A stretch of 64,000 bases of DNA from Candidatus Anammoxibacter sp. (GCA_021777105.1 JAIQZQ010000129.1:1-64000), one strand, 5' to 3'; numbered from the stretch's first letter, positions 45,001 to 56,200 are shown. The notes: a model not told the origin generated them from the letters alone. Program-made: numbers and translations.

Positions 45001-46490
45001 ATGTTATGGTGGATGGTGAAGACAATGTGTTTATCATTGAAAAGGACAATAACATTATCCGCAAGGTTGACGCTAAAACAGGCATAATCAGCACAATTGC
45101 CGGCAACGGAGAAGGCGGCGGGCAATTTGACTGGTCAAATGCAGTTGCTTCGTCCCTGAATCAACCTGAAGATGTTGTGACGGACAGTTACGGCAACATG
45201 TATATTGCCGACACGGGCAATAATCGCATCCGTAAAGTTGACGCGGTAACAGGCTGTATCAGCGTTGTGGCCGGAACAGGGGCAAAGGGTAGCGGAGGAG
45301 ACGGCGGCGACGCGGCATCCGCAAAACTTAACAGCCCGCGAGGTGTGGCAATTGACAACGCAGGCAACATATTTATTGCCGATACGCTAAACAAACGCGT
45401 GCGAAAGGTTGACATTGCAACAGGCATAATAAACACGGTTGCCGGCGACGGAACCGGTGGTTACAGCGGCGATGGAGGGCCGGCGGCAATGGCGCAACTT
45501 GATAATCCGGCAGGTGTGTTTATTGACGGTTCAAACAATATATTCATTGCCGATACCGGCAACAACTGCGTGCGCAAAGTGGACATTGCAACGGGAAATA
45601 TTTCAACCATAGCCGGAGACGGCTCCACGGCGTTTGCGGGCGATGGAGGGCTTGCTGTTAACGCGTCGCTACATCAACCAACCGGCGTTTTTGTTGACGT
45701 TGCGGGTAATGTATTTATCGCGGACAGAAATCACTCGCGGGTTCGCAAGGTTGACGTAGTTTCCGGTGTTATAAACACTGTGGCGGGCAACGGCGCAAAA
45801 GGCTTTAACGGCGACGGTCAACTTGCGATTGCCTCTTCATTTAATAATCCAACTAAAATATGGGTTAATGACGAGGGAGATATATTTATAGCGGATGAGA
45901 ACAATAATCTTATTCGCAAAGTAGACGCCGCAACCGGATTAGTAAGCTCTGTTGCAGGCAATAAAACCGCCGGATTCAGCGGGGACAACGGCGACGCTGT
46001 TTTAGCTTCCTTAAACAGCCCGATGAGCGTTGCGCTTGACAGCGGCGGCAACCTCTATATTGCGGACAAGGATAATTATCGCATTCGCAAAGTAGGCGGC
46101 TATCCGCTTAAGCCGAGGCCGAAACCGCCTGTTGTTGATCCACAAATTGTCGCTTTTTCCGTTATTGAGGGTAATTCAGGAACATCGGAGGGATTTGTCA
46201 CTGTTAATATTGACGTAGTCTCGTCCGGCCCGGTTGCAATAGATTATGCCACTTCCAACGGTTCCGCGCTTGAAGGCGTCGATTATTTTGCCGCCTCCGG
46301 CACGCTTACAATCAATCCCGGCGATAAAAGCGGCACATTTACCGTTTCAATAATAGGAGATACCTGGGACGAGCTTGACGAAACCATTAATCTCACCTTG
46401 TCAAATCCAGTAAACGGCATAATGGGCGCTCCTAAAACCGCAACTCTGGTTATTATTAACGACGATTCCGTCCCAATAATAACGTTTTAA
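42036..46490 (+). CDS. Giant secreted NHL-repeat protein with Calx-beta domain
   Basis: From the ATG at 42036 (AAAGGAAC ribosome site) the product has 1484 residues. A signal peptide (KLTGTFLLVMLFAGIFPIL, cleavage near VAQ) is followed by about 24 NHL repeats of roughly 56 residues, typically STVAGNGxxGYSGDGGxA, LNxPxGVxVDxxGNIFIADT and NNRIRKVDxxTGxI. Four or five units in the middle (around residues 590 and 830-900) are degenerate. The last 110 residues are a Calx-beta domain (EGNSGTSEGFVTVNIDV, VDYFAASGTLTINPGDKSG, TWDELDETINLTLSNP). The protein should form several linked beta-propellers outside the cell, perhaps for adhesion or ligand display. The longer frame from 41904 is rejected because the signal peptide starts at 42036. 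Confidence 0.88.
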   Translation: MRLVVKLTGTFLLVMLFAGIFPILQTQHLVAQETISTVAGGGVGDDGNAFISNVNSPERVATDSFGNIYFADTSNHRVRKININSRIITTVAGNGAMAYSGDGGQATFAALDSPRGVALDGAGNIYIADTNNNRIRKVDKATGLISTVAGTGVGGNNGDGGAAVNAKINRPRDVFVDGPGNIFIADTNNHSIRKVDISTGIITTVAGNGTKGDSGDKGRAISANLNTPRGVFVDGGGNIFIADSKNNRARKVDAGSGIIDTVAGNGSNGFSGDSGAATSAELNEPSSIAVDGAGDIFIADTKNSRIRMVTVSTGIISTAVGTVTASFKGDGGPADNAALKSPSGVFVDSAGNIIIGDTGNNRIRKVRASTGIIRTVAGSGFPGFFSATCSATNGNGATALNMPHKLFADKDGNIFFADTFNHRIRKIDKDTGDVSTVAGIGTKGYSGDYGPATAANLNAPVDVFVDDIGNIFIADTGNNCIRKIDATTGVINTVAGSGIGYPHYGDGNPAAYANMRAPYGVVVDGADNIFITELADYGAIRKIDKRTGIITSAIRKQKASFLVFVDNAGNIYFSNNNMILKFDAATGGETIVAGNGSAGYSGDGGLAINARLNSPYDLAFDNAGNIFISDTNNNRIRKVDAATGTIDTVAGNGSVGYSGDGSDANLASLNHPRGVCVDDDGNIYIGDSANGAIRKVDKTTGRISTIAGSGASGYSGDKGPAAKAYLNGPSRGYLDGKGDIYFSDTTSNRIRKIKKSTGVITTVVGNGETGPSIDGAVATESPMNNTTIFTLDSSGNIYFPGSGAIKKVDAGTGKISRVTHKSTRTTVRVNPISFMAVDSAGDLYIAGKNAVNKIEIASGTMTTVLGNKYNTFNPRDLYIDKSDNIYYIIKNDVIKYEKATGKSINMGGTNSEGSYPGEGGLAYTASFNLPEGLAVDSAGNVIVADTKNNRVMKVDKTTRIVSTIAGNGVYEYGGDGRLAVSTSISMPTDVMVDGEDNVFIIEKDNNIIRKVDAKTGIISTIAGNGEGGGQFDWSNAVASSLNQPEDVVTDSYGNMYIADTGNNRIRKVDAVTGCISVVAGTGAKGSGGDGGDAASAKLNSPRGVAIDNAGNIFIADTLNKRVRKVDIATGIINTVAGDGTGGYSGDGGPAAMAQLDNPAGVFIDGSNNIFIADTGNNCVRKVDIATGNISTIAGDGSTAFAGDGGLAVNASLHQPTGVFVDVAGNVFIADRNHSRVRKVDVVSGVINTVAGNGAKGFNGDGQLAIASSFNNPTKIWVNDEGDIFIADENNNLIRKVDAATGLVSSVAGNKTAGFSGDNGDAVLASLNSPMSVALDSGGNLYIADKDNYRIRKVGGYPLKPRPKPPVVDPQIVAFSVIEGNSGTSEGFVTVNIDVVSSGPVAIDYATSNGSALEGVDYFAASGTLTINPGDKSGTFTVSIIGDTWDELDETINLTLSNPVNGIMGAPKTATLVIINDDSVPIITF

Positions 46491-46588
46491 TTTTAATTAC
46501 TCAAAATGTTTGTCTCTGTATCGTTGTTGGGTCAATGCCTCGGACTTGAACCAACAACGATATTATTCCATCATTCCAGAGGCGGCGC

Positions 46589-47545
46589 CTATTCACTGTA
46601 TAAAGAGCCTCTAATACTTTTCTTCACGGTTTTGAATTTGTCTTTATTCTCTTTTTTTGTGAGAATTATATGACCGCTTTTTTCTGAACAAACATCAAAC
46701 GATACGCTATGTTTCGTAATATTTGGTCTTGATATTATTCGTTTGCCTTCCGAATGAGTTGGAGATTTAGACATTAGCAAATACGAGTATTTTTCATCTT
46801 CATAACCTAACACGCCTTTTTTTAAATGCTTCTGAATACGGGATCTATCTAACCTCGCTATAAAATGGCACCAATCAGACTCTGAATTTCTCAAAGGACA
46901 AAACCCGTTTGATGCCGTGCACGGCGCAATTACGCTAAATCCGTTTTCTATTAATTTGTCCCTTGCTTGAATAACATTATTAAATCCTAATGGTGTGCCC
47001 GGCTCTATTATTAAAACCGTATTCGAGTTTTCAACTAAATCCGATATGCCAACCAATGAATTGTCATATTCACAAAGAGTATATGAAAACACAGAAAGAT
47101 CATTTTTCGGGATATCTTTAGATTCCATCCCTAAATAGCTGCAACTAATAGTATCTACATGAAGCTGAGGAATAGACGAAGAGAGATACTTCTCGACAAG
47201 CGCATTCAAAATATCAATAAACGCGCCACTCCACTCTACATTAGTATATTTATTCAGTGTTTTAAATTTACTAAGAGCAAAAAGAAACGTCCCCGGCCCG
47301 CCGCCAAAATCAACAACAGACTCGACATCATTAAAAACATCCTGATTCTCTCTAATGATTTTGTCCATTACCCCCATAATAGACATGCCCCTGGTAAGCA
47401 TATAAAACGCCGCCATGGCAGTGTCATTTACATATGTGTCTCTCTGCGCGGGAGATTGGTACGCATGAAACAGCTCTTCAAACTCTCTCTTTTTAGGATA
47501 GTTAACTAAATACTGAGAGTAAATAAAATCATCCATATCATTCAT
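46589..47545 (-). CDS. Rsm22/METTL17-like small-subunit rRNA methyltransferase-type protein
   Basis: The 318-residue protein has a degenerate SAM fold with VVDFGGGPGTFLFALSKF at about residue 97 and the Rsm22 C-terminal pattern IIEPGTPLGFNNVIQARD, then APCTASNGFCPLRNSES and DWCHFIARLDRSRIQKHLKK followed by LGYEDEKYSYLLMSK. Cys residues in APC, FCPL and DWCHF match the cluster that in eukaryotic METTL17/Rsm22 binds an iron-sulfur cofactor. The family is linked to small ribosomal subunit assembly. Bacterial members are scattered. ATG at 47545 has no strong ribosome site. Confidence 0.82.
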   Translation of the reverse strand: MNDMDDFIYSQYLVNYPKKREFEELFHAYQSPAQRDTYVNDTAMAAFYMLTRGMSIMGVMDKIIRENQDVFNDVESVVDFGGGPGTFLFALSKFKTLNKYTNVEWSGAFIDILNALVEKYLSSSIPQLHVDTISCSYLGMESKDIPKNDLSVFSYTLCEYDNSLVGISDLVENSNTVLIIEPGTPLGFNNVIQARDKLIENGFSVIAPCTASNGFCPLRNSESDWCHFIARLDRSRIQKHLKKGVLGYEDEKYSYLLMSKSPTHSEGKRIISRPNITKHSVSFDVCSEKSGHIILTKKENKDKFKTVKKSIRGSLYSE

Positions 47546-47944
47546 ATTGTGTTGCCCTAAAACGATTTTGTAAAATCTATTGCTGAAGCGCTCTTGTAGA
47601 CTGCCTCCACACGTTTAAGTCCTGCTATTAGACCGCGTAAAACATAATGTTACCACTGAAAACCAATGGTTCTATGAAACATTTGGAGCAATCTACAAGA
47701 TTGCCCCAGCCTGCGGAAATTGTAAATAACTTAAAGACCTCGATTTCTTTAACCCCAAAGGGGTGATTTAATATAGCCCAGGGCAACGCCCTGGGAAATA
47801 AGGTTAAATATTTTTAGCCCTGTAAGGGCGATTTAAATTTTCAGTACAAGAGGCAAAGTTAACAATTTTGAATTAAGTGGCCTGATGAGTATGTTCGCTA
47901 ATTCATTTAGGTGGGGTCCTTACTTTTTATGCCTTCCGCGTTCC
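47546..47944. repeat. Intergenic region with REP-like repeats
   Basis: Holds a partial copy of the 113-bp repeat (47583-47617), and at 47750-47840 the REP-like series ACCCCAAAGGGGT, AGCCCAGGGCAACGCCCTGG and GCCCTGTAAGGGC. A related stretch is at 57966-58020. No gene. Confidence 0.6.
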
Positions 47945-49177
47945 TTAGTCACTCGGTTTCCTGTAGAGAATAGTTTTCAAATAATCTTCAGTTGCTTCAA
48001 AGATTGGGTCAACCAGGTTGCTTTTCTTCATCAGTGGGATAACTTTGGTTCTTATTCCCATTCCCCGATAGTCTACATAACCGTAATCGCGTAAAACTTC
48101 CATGATAATGGGATTTCGTGGGGCGCGTTGACCGGCTATCATTTTTTCTACAGTCATTGAATTTGGAAGGGCGCCTGGGCTGACAACCTCAAATCTGTTT
48201 GAATAACTTCCTACTTCTATTTCTACGAAACGCGTCCAATCTCTATGGGCCAGCGCATTAATAAATATTTCACGGACAGCTTCAACAGGATAAAACCATT
48301 CTGACTCGCGTCTGAAATTTTGATCAATACCGGCTGATTCCTTTGAAATAAAAGGCTTTATTTTTTCAATAAATCGCTCAATGATACCACTGTCAATAAG
48401 TTGTTTGCCTGAGTTTGCTCCTTCCCATCTACCTACAAGAGGGCCATCTATAATGTCATCCAGCAGCGCTTGATATACTTTGTCCTCATTTTTAAATGCA
48501 AAGACTCTTAAGCCCGCTTGCTTTAGGTAACGACGCGGAGTTTTCCCGAAAAGTATCAAACCGGCAATAGTGCAGTATATTTTATCATTTGCTTCCGTAA
48601 GAAATCCAAGTCCCAATAACCTGCTTATCCATTCTTCAGGGTTTTGGGGGATATCGGGATCCTTGATGAAATCTTTAAGGTAGTTCTCCAGACGAGGCAG
48701 GTCAAGGCAGTGGATATCTGTTTTGGGAACAGGAATCTGCTCGGTATGCAACATTCCACCCAACTCAAATAATCGCATTTGCTGTTCTCTTGTGGCAATC
48801 TGAGAAGTTGAACCAATACGGATATAGATCTCTTCCTTTTTATTGTGCCTTCTGACATAAGGCTTTGAAACACCTTGTGGAAAAGTGATCACTCCGACGA
48901 TGGTATTAGTCTCTATTTTGATTTCTTCATAATAAGGCAGGATCAACGGATGGATTTTATCTCTGACAACATTCATAACCCACTCTTCGGTATTTTTCCT
49001 TTGAAGACCAGAGATATCCCCATCATCTTCAACTCCAAGAAATACACGGTCACCCTGAAAATTTGCCATAGCCACAATCTCTTTTGCTAATTTCTCAGGC
49101 CGAATATCATCCCGTTTAAACTCAATACCTGAGTTTTCACCATTAGCAATAATTTCTAACAACTCTGATTTAAGCAT
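47945..49177 (-). CDS. AlbA_2 (Schlafen-type) DNA-binding / ATP-binding regulator
   Basis: The 410-residue protein starts with an AlbA_2 domain: GENSGIEFKRDD, LAKEIVAMANFQGDRVFLGV and EDDGDISGLQ. After a middle region it has a GHKL-type ATPase part with EAVREIFINALAHRDW (N box) and FEVVSPGALPNSMTVEKMIA, then YVDYRGMGIRTKV. This architecture is the widespread putative transcriptional regulator group of COG2865; some members sit in defence or phage-related loci. It is a single gene here with GAGG before its ATG. Target unknown. Confidence 0.85.
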   Translation of the reverse strand: MLKSELLEIIANGENSGIEFKRDDIRPEKLAKEIVAMANFQGDRVFLGVEDDGDISGLQRKNTEEWVMNVVRDKIHPLILPYYEEIKIETNTIVGVITFPQGVSKPYVRRHNKKEEIYIRIGSTSQIATREQQMRLFELGGMLHTEQIPVPKTDIHCLDLPRLENYLKDFIKDPDIPQNPEEWISRLLGLGFLTEANDKIYCTIAGLILFGKTPRRYLKQAGLRVFAFKNEDKVYQALLDDIIDGPLVGRWEGANSGKQLIDSGIIERFIEKIKPFISKESAGIDQNFRRESEWFYPVEAVREIFINALAHRDWTRFVEIEVGSYSNRFEVVSPGALPNSMTVEKMIAGQRAPRNPIIMEVLRDYGYVDYRGMGIRTKVIPLMKKSNLVDPIFEATEDYLKTILYRKPSD

Positions 49178-49453
49178 ATTTAATCCTCAAAATCCGTGCT
49201 TTTCTTTGCATTACACTGCATTTCTATTTTTATTCTGATTATAGCAGAAATTTAGGCTGATTTTTTGAGCGAATTTATTTAAAACGATTGATGTGAACCG
49301 GAAGCGCGGGTTTTGTTGCATCAAGGTTTCTGCGATTGTGGATTGAGCAATGCCGCTAGTTAAGATAAGCGTGAACAAATCTAGCTATTCTTTCCGAGCC
49401 CTAAGTAGACAAACTTCACTAGATTTAATCAGGGCTTATAAATATAACATCTG

Positions 49454-49846
49454 CTATATCATATGCAAGCGATTTTTTATATTTACATGATTAAAAGCGA
49501 CTGTGCTTACTTTCATCTTTTTTTTTAGTTGCTTAATCATGCTCTCTTTCTTATTTACAAGCACATCATCATTTATTTTTAAAACAACACTTTTTATGAG
49601 ATCGGTTGTCGTATTAATATTCGTGATTTCTTTAAGCTGAATCAATTCTTCTGTTACATGGCGGCCTTTAAGAGATATTCTTTTTTGCGCTTTGCCTTTA
49701 GCTAAGTCGCTACTTAAGTACTTGGAAATACCTCGTGATGAAATCTCATTATTTGATAGTAAATGAATATAAAATTTCATTAAACTGGATACGAATTCAG
49801 TTCCTCCGCCCAGTTCATCACTAACTAAATTGAGAATATCAATCAT
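49454..49846 (-). CDS. Hypothetical protein of 130 residues
   Basis: A mostly helical, charged protein (MKFYIHLLSNNEISSRGISK, GRHVTEELIQLKEITNINTT, ESMIKQLKKKMK) with no recognised family, signal peptide or membrane helix. Its composition is protein-like and no longer frame competes. The ATG lacks a clear ribosome site. Neighbours are the AlbA_2 gene downstream and a 450-bp empty gap upstream, so there is no functional hint. Confidence 0.45.
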   Translation of the reverse strand: MIDILNLVSDELGGGTEFVSSLMKFYIHLLSNNEISSRGISKYLSSDLAKGKAQKRISLKGRHVTEELIQLKEITNINTTTDLIKSVVLKINDDVLVNKKESMIKQLKKKMKVSTVAFNHVNIKNRLHMI

Positions 49847-50297
49847 ATGCGCCGGCAGCTGCGTTAGGCTGAATTATTTTTTACTGCAAACACTTATATA
49901 CTCAACTGTAAATCGTAAACTACTGACAGGAACTATGTTTTAAGCCATTCCATGAAAATATTAAAATATACTGCTTTGTCTACCGGTTGTCTGCTAAAAT
50001 CTTGACCAGCATCCATTGCCATGCGGGGATCGCTTTTATTTTTATTCCTTCGGTTCTTAACGTAAAAAGTATCTATACGTTTTGCAGTTAAAAAATAATT
50101 GATAATTGGGGTTTTGCAATTATATTTTAACTGATAAATGCTATTTTGCGGTTAAATTTTAATTGAAAACAGAGTGCAGGTTTGGTGTATGTTGTTTTTT
50201 TACAGGAAGCTTTGTTTATTGATTGAACACAGGCAAGGATGCCTGTGTTACTATTTGAAAGACTTTGAAAGCCGGCGCAAATGTTTTGCGTCAATTT
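49847..50297. other. Intergenic region after the PfaA-like gene
   Basis: AT-rich and without a gene. The only structured element is the hairpin at 50226-50249. Confidence 0.5.
50226..50249 (-). terminator. Hairpin downstream of the PfaA-like gene
   Basis: AACACAGGCA and TGCCTGTGTT form a perfect 10-bp stem with a 4-base loop, 49 bp past the synthase stop codon. It belongs to the CACAGGCATCC repeat family also seen at 61904-61964, so it is a repeat that may act as a terminator. Confidence 0.45.
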
Positions 50298-53200
50298 TTA
50301 ACTTAAAACATTCCTGCGGAATGAGCTGTTCAGGGATGGGGAGATGATTGATTCGTAATCTTCAAGCCTGGCTACGAGCGACCCTTTGTTGTCTATGAAA
50401 TCAATGTCGGCCGTGGCTGATTTTGAGTCCGACTTGTTGACGTTGATTACCACGCGCGTTCCGTCAATCGGCATCGTCCTTTTGTATTGGCGGTATTTGC
50501 CGGCAAAGCACGGCAGGGACCCGTCCTGATATTTGTCAAAACACCAGAGTATCATTAACTGGAAACTGCAATCAACCGCTAGGGGATCGGTGAGCCATTT
50601 GTTTCTTAAAGGCGTGTTTATCCATTTGTCCGGCGTTGGGGCTGATTTAACTATTGCCGAGATGCCGTTTTCACCGCAATTCTCAACCTGCTCTATTCCA
50701 TGGAAATCCTTGCCGTGAAACAGTATCTCCTCATATATCGTGTTTGATTCGCGGTTGTATTCGCCGTAAACATCGGCGCGTTTTGTTAAACTATTGCCCA
50801 GTATTTTGTCCACCAGGATAATTTGGGTTGATGAGTGAAGTATTTGAGCGTTATTTGCCCCAATGCTTTTTAACTCGACCGGCGCGCAGTAGAAGCCCTC
50901 TTCATTTCTAACGGCTTTTCCTGTTAAAAATTGGAGGTTTATAGTTTCAGACTGTTCCAGGGTTACACCTTTCAGCATGCGCATATCATCGAAACCGTAA
51001 AAAAGCAGACCCGGGTTTTCATGCAACGCGGCCTGGGCCGACCACTCAATCATCATTGCCATTGGCAGCACTGCGCGGCTGTCAATTACATGCGAAAGCA
51101 AAAATGGGTGAGCTTTGACGTTTAATGCAATCTCAAACGCAAGGTTTTTGTCGCTTTTAACTGAAACTCCGGCGCTTTCAGTTCTGTTTTGACTGCCGTT
51201 GCGGCCCATAACAACCACTTCAACCGGGCCGTCCGCTTTTGTGAGCATCTCGCGCACAAGATATTCGGCGCCCGCGTCAGGTTCAATAAGTTCGACATTT
51301 TCATTTTTAAATATCTTTTTTAGAGACGGCGTGACCATGCCCCCGTCCCACGGCCCCCAATTTACGGAAACCACTCGGCACGCAGGCCGCATGCGCGACT
51401 GCTGTTGCGCGATCTTGTTCAACGCCTCGTTTGCCACTGCGTAATCAACCTGGCCTATTCGTCCGTATCTGCCTGTAAATGATGAAAACAGGGCTATGCA
51501 TTTAAGGTCGTCATTCTCTAAAACATTGAGCAGGTTTAACAATCCGGTTACTTTGGTAGCGTAAACGCTGTCGAACTGCTCTTCGGTTTTCTCTTCAATC
51601 AATCGGTCGGCAAGCACTCCCGCGCCGTGAATCAGGCCGTTAATGGTTCCAAATTTTGAGCGAATGTTGGCAATGGTTGATTCAACCGAATCTGCGTCTC
51701 TAACGTCAACCGATTGATAAATGACCTGTGCTCCCGCTTCTTCCATCTCCGCGATGTTGTTCAATATTTCGCGGTTGGCAATTAACGTCTTATATTGCTC
51801 CTCAACCTGGCGCGGCAATATCTGTTTGCCCGCGTTTTGAATAATAGCTTTTTTCAACCCGGCTTCATCTGTTTGCGTTGCGGCCCAGGCAGGCTCATCT
51901 TCGGGATATTTGCTTCTGCCCAGCAGTATTAGAAGGGGTTTAAACTCTTTAGCAAGGGCCACGGACACTTTTGCGGTCACGCCTCTTGCTCCTCCGGCGA
52001 CGATTATAACGTCCTTGCGGTTTATTTGAGACACAACATCGCTATCCAGAATGTCCTGATGTCTCAGCTCCAGCGCATTGCGGCCGGTTTTTGATATGCC
52101 GACTTCAATCAGATTATCAATAAACAGCTCATTTACTATAGTTAATGCTGTTTGCTTGTTGTTTTCAAGATTTGACGAGACGTCCAGCGCCTTGCAGTGC
52201 ACTTCGGGCCATTCGTGCCGCGCTGTTTTAGACAGCCCGGCAAGCCCGCCCGATATCGGGTATGACTTAGGCATTAAACCGTTTAAGCCAAACTCTCCAT
52301 CCATGCGGGTAACAGTGGCAAACAAGGCTCCGCCGTTTTTGCCTGAGTTGCGCAACCCAACCGCCGCAACCTGCAACAATTTAAACGCCGATTTCAGAAA
52401 CCCCTCGTCAACAGGGTCGGCGGGCGCCACAATTATCAGCCCTGCGAGATCATCCGATTTTCTATTACTGCCTGCTTCCGTTATTGGTATTAAAACAGGT
52501 TGATAGCCAAGCTGTCGCAATTTTAATGTTATCTCCGCGGAAAGGTTGGTAGAGTCGTTGGTTACCCAGATTTCAGCGCCGTCTCTTAATGAAAACGCGT
52601 TATCCTGATCGTTGCCGTTTAGTCCCACCGGGCAGAGCACTCGTCGTTCAATGGCGGTTACTCCCTCTTCCGGCGCATTTTCAATCTCTTCATTAATTTC
52701 AGGTTTGATGTCGTCCTTGATTTCCGTTGCAACGGCAGGTTGTGTTTTCTCTGTCGGTTCAATTGCCTGTTCCACATCGGTTGCGGCGCTATCCGGCGAC
52801 GCGGTTAGGAATTCAGCGATCTGTTTCAATGTGTTCAATGTTCCCATATGCTCGGGTTTCACTTCCGGAGCGTTGGGCAGTTTATCCTGCAATGCCGATA
52901 ATATCTCTACCCTTTTAATTGAATCAATTCCAAGGTCGGCGTCTAGATTCATATTGATATCAATCATCTCTGCCGGGTAGCCTGTTTTCTCGGCAACCGT
53001 ATCAAGCAATGCATCCAGCGTTTTGTCAAAACCGTTGTCCGGCGCTAAATTTTGAGCGGAACTCTCAATGCGCGGTTCCGCGGGCTCCTGAATGGCCGCG
53101 GTTTGCGTTTCGCCTGAGTCCGGGACGGAAATAAAGTCAATTATTTTGCGCAAAGTGCCGAGCGTTCCCATATGTTCCGGCTTGACTTCAGGCGCGTTGG

Positions 53201-56200
53201 GCATTTGTTCCTGCATTGCGGACAATATTTCCACGCGTTTGATTGAGTCGATGCCGAGGTCCGAGTCAAGGCTCATGTCAAGGTCAAGCATCTCTGATGG
53301 GTATCCTGTCTTTTCGGCAACCACTTTAAGCAATATTTCCTGAACCTGTTCCGTGTTTTTGCCGGCATGGGCCGTGGTTGCCTCTATCTTCTCCGTTGGT
53401 CTTTGAATATCCGGAGCTTTTGTTTCCTCTGTTGAAACGGAAATAAAGTCGATTATTTTGCGCAAAGTGCCGAGCGTTCCCATATGTTCCGGTTTAACTT
53501 CCGGCGCATTGGGCAACTGATCCTGCAATGCGGACATAATCTCCACGCGTTTAATCGAGTCGATGCCTAGGTCCGAGTCAAGGCTCATATCAAGGTCAAG
53601 CATTTCAGATGGATACCCTGTCTTTTCAGAAACCACTTTGAGCAATATTTCCTGAACCTGTTCAGTGTTTTTGCCGGCGGCAGGGTCGGTTGATTCCATC
53701 TTATCCGCGGGCTTGTGAATGTCCGGCTTTGCAACCTCGGGAGCGTCTGCTTCCCCGGTAGAGACTGAAATAAAGTCGATTATTTTGCGTAATGTGCTGA
53801 GCGTTCCCATATGTTCCGGTTTAACTTCCGGCGCGTTTGGCAACTGATCCTGCAATGCGGACATAATCTCCACGCGTTTAATTGAGTCGATGCCGAGGTC
53901 TGAATCAAGGCTCATATCAAGGTCAAGCATTTCAGATGGATACCCTGTCTTTTCAGAAACCACTGCCAGCAATACTTTGCCGATCCGCTCTTTTTCAACC
54001 AGATTGGTTTTGGCGGCCGGTTGGGGTTTTGGTTTTTGAGGCGCGGGTTGCGCTTTCGCGTCTACAACCGGCTCGCTCTTTTGAACAACATTTTCTGTTT
54101 GTTGAGGCGCCCTGGTTTCAACTATATGTTGAGGTTGTGTTTGAGGCGTTTCCACTTTTTGCGGCTGAATGGGCTTTGGCGCAACGTTTAATGCGTTATT
54201 TACAATTGATTCCTGTTGGACGGCGCGCAAAGGCTCGTTTTGAGCGCTTGTCCCGGGCATGCCAAACAATCTGCGCTGCTGGTCAATTAAATCAGACAAG
54301 GTTTTTTGCGAATTATTCTGGTTTACAAGGAATTGTTGATGCAATTTTGCCGTTTGTTCCTGCATGCTTTGCAACGTCTTCATATTCTCGGTGGTTATCC
54401 TGAACATCTCATTTATTGAAGCTTTGTCAACGTTGGAGATTTTTGGAGCCTGTAATTTGTCCGGTTGACTCATGTTGGTTGCGGCGTTGATGTTTGACGT
54501 TGATTCGGTTTTGCCTGCAACCGGCGCTGAAGCCGGCAATTTGGCGGGCCTGTTCATGTCCGCTGGTTTGTTAGCGCTCGCCCTTGATTTAGCAATGCCT
54601 GTAACCGGAGTTGAAGCCTGCTGTTTAGCCGGCTTGTTTATGGCGGCGGATTCGTTAATGTTTGGTTTTGATTCAGCGGCGGCAATTTTCGTTATTGGTT
54701 TTGGCGGGCGTTTCTCTTTAGGCTTGACATAATTTGCGCCGCAAATAGGCAGAGCAATGGATGGTTTCTTATCCGTTTTATCCGTAACGTTTAACCGGGC
54801 CGCGCCTTCGTTCCATTTTGTCAAATCCACATCGTATCCCAATGTTGCCAGACGGGCCAATGTTGACGCCAGGTCAACTATTCCTGAATTCGCGCCTGAA
54901 GAGGCGTCCATCGAAAACGCGTCATGCTCACTGCCGTCCATAATTGCGTCCACCAATCCTGCAATCTTGTTGCCCGGCCCAACTTCCAGAAACGTAGTCA
55001 CGCCAAATTCGCTCATATTTTTAATCTGTTTGATAAATTCCACGGGGGAAACAAGTTGTTCCGCAAGCGCTTTGCGGGCCATTTCAGCGTCATACGGATA
55101 TTGTTGCGCGGTTTTGTTTGCAAAAACAGGCGTGTTCGGAGTGGTAAAATTCGCATCCCGCAACTCTGCGCTGAACTTCTCAACGGCTTTAGCCATAAGA
55201 GGACTGTGCGATGCCATTGAGACGGGCAAATGTTTGCGCCTTATGTTCATTCCGGCAAACACATCGCCTATCTTTTTTATCATTTCAAGCGGGCCTGAAA
55301 TCACGGTCTGCTCGGGCGAGTTCTTGTTTGCCACTACAAGGTTCAGATTCTCTTTTTCAATCATTTCCGTCAGACGGGCCTCGTCCGACCAGACAGCCAT
55401 CATTGCCCCTTCAGGATCGTTGCATTCGGACATCAATTTGCCCCTGACTTTTGCCAGTTTGTAAAACGTCTGCGGGTCAAAGGCGGAGGCCGCGCATAGC
55501 GCCGTCAACTCGCCGAAACTGTGGCCGGCCAGCGCGTCGGGTTTTACTCCGAAATATCTAAGAGTGTCAAACATTCCCAAACTTACCGCGCCGATCGCGG
55601 GTTGTGAAATGTTTGTTATGTTCAACCTCTCTTCATTGTTTTTAGTGGTTTCAGCGTCAAACGAGCGGGGCGGATAGATATAATTGGATAAAATTTGAGA
55701 CTCTTCGGCCTGGGCGCCGTCTGAAAATACGGTGTTAGCGTCCGTCAATGTCTTTTGCATCTGCGGAAACTGGCACGCCAGGTCCCGTTGCATCCCCGGA
55801 TATTGCGAGCCCTGTCCTGAGAAAACGATTCCAAGTTTGCCTTTTTCCGTGTTTTGCGAAAAGTAAACGCCTCCGGGAGCGCTCCAGCTCTTTTTATCCG
55901 GTTGTTTTTCAAGCATATCAAGCGCGTTGTTTATGGAGCGGTTAACATCCGTCTTTCCGTTTTCAATAACCATTATCAGGCGGCAAGCCTGTTCAATTGA
56001 AAAGCCCGCGCGCGACTCGGCGGCTGTTACAGCAATGTTTTTAATTGAGAAACCGGACGCAAAGCTTCTTAATCTGTTTTTAAGTTCATGTATGTCCTTA
56101 GCTCCGAATGGAACAATCTCGATATTTGCGTCCCAGTCAATCGCGCTTTTTTCCTGTTCATATTCCTCAAGCACGCAATGGAAATTGCTGCCGCCAAAAC

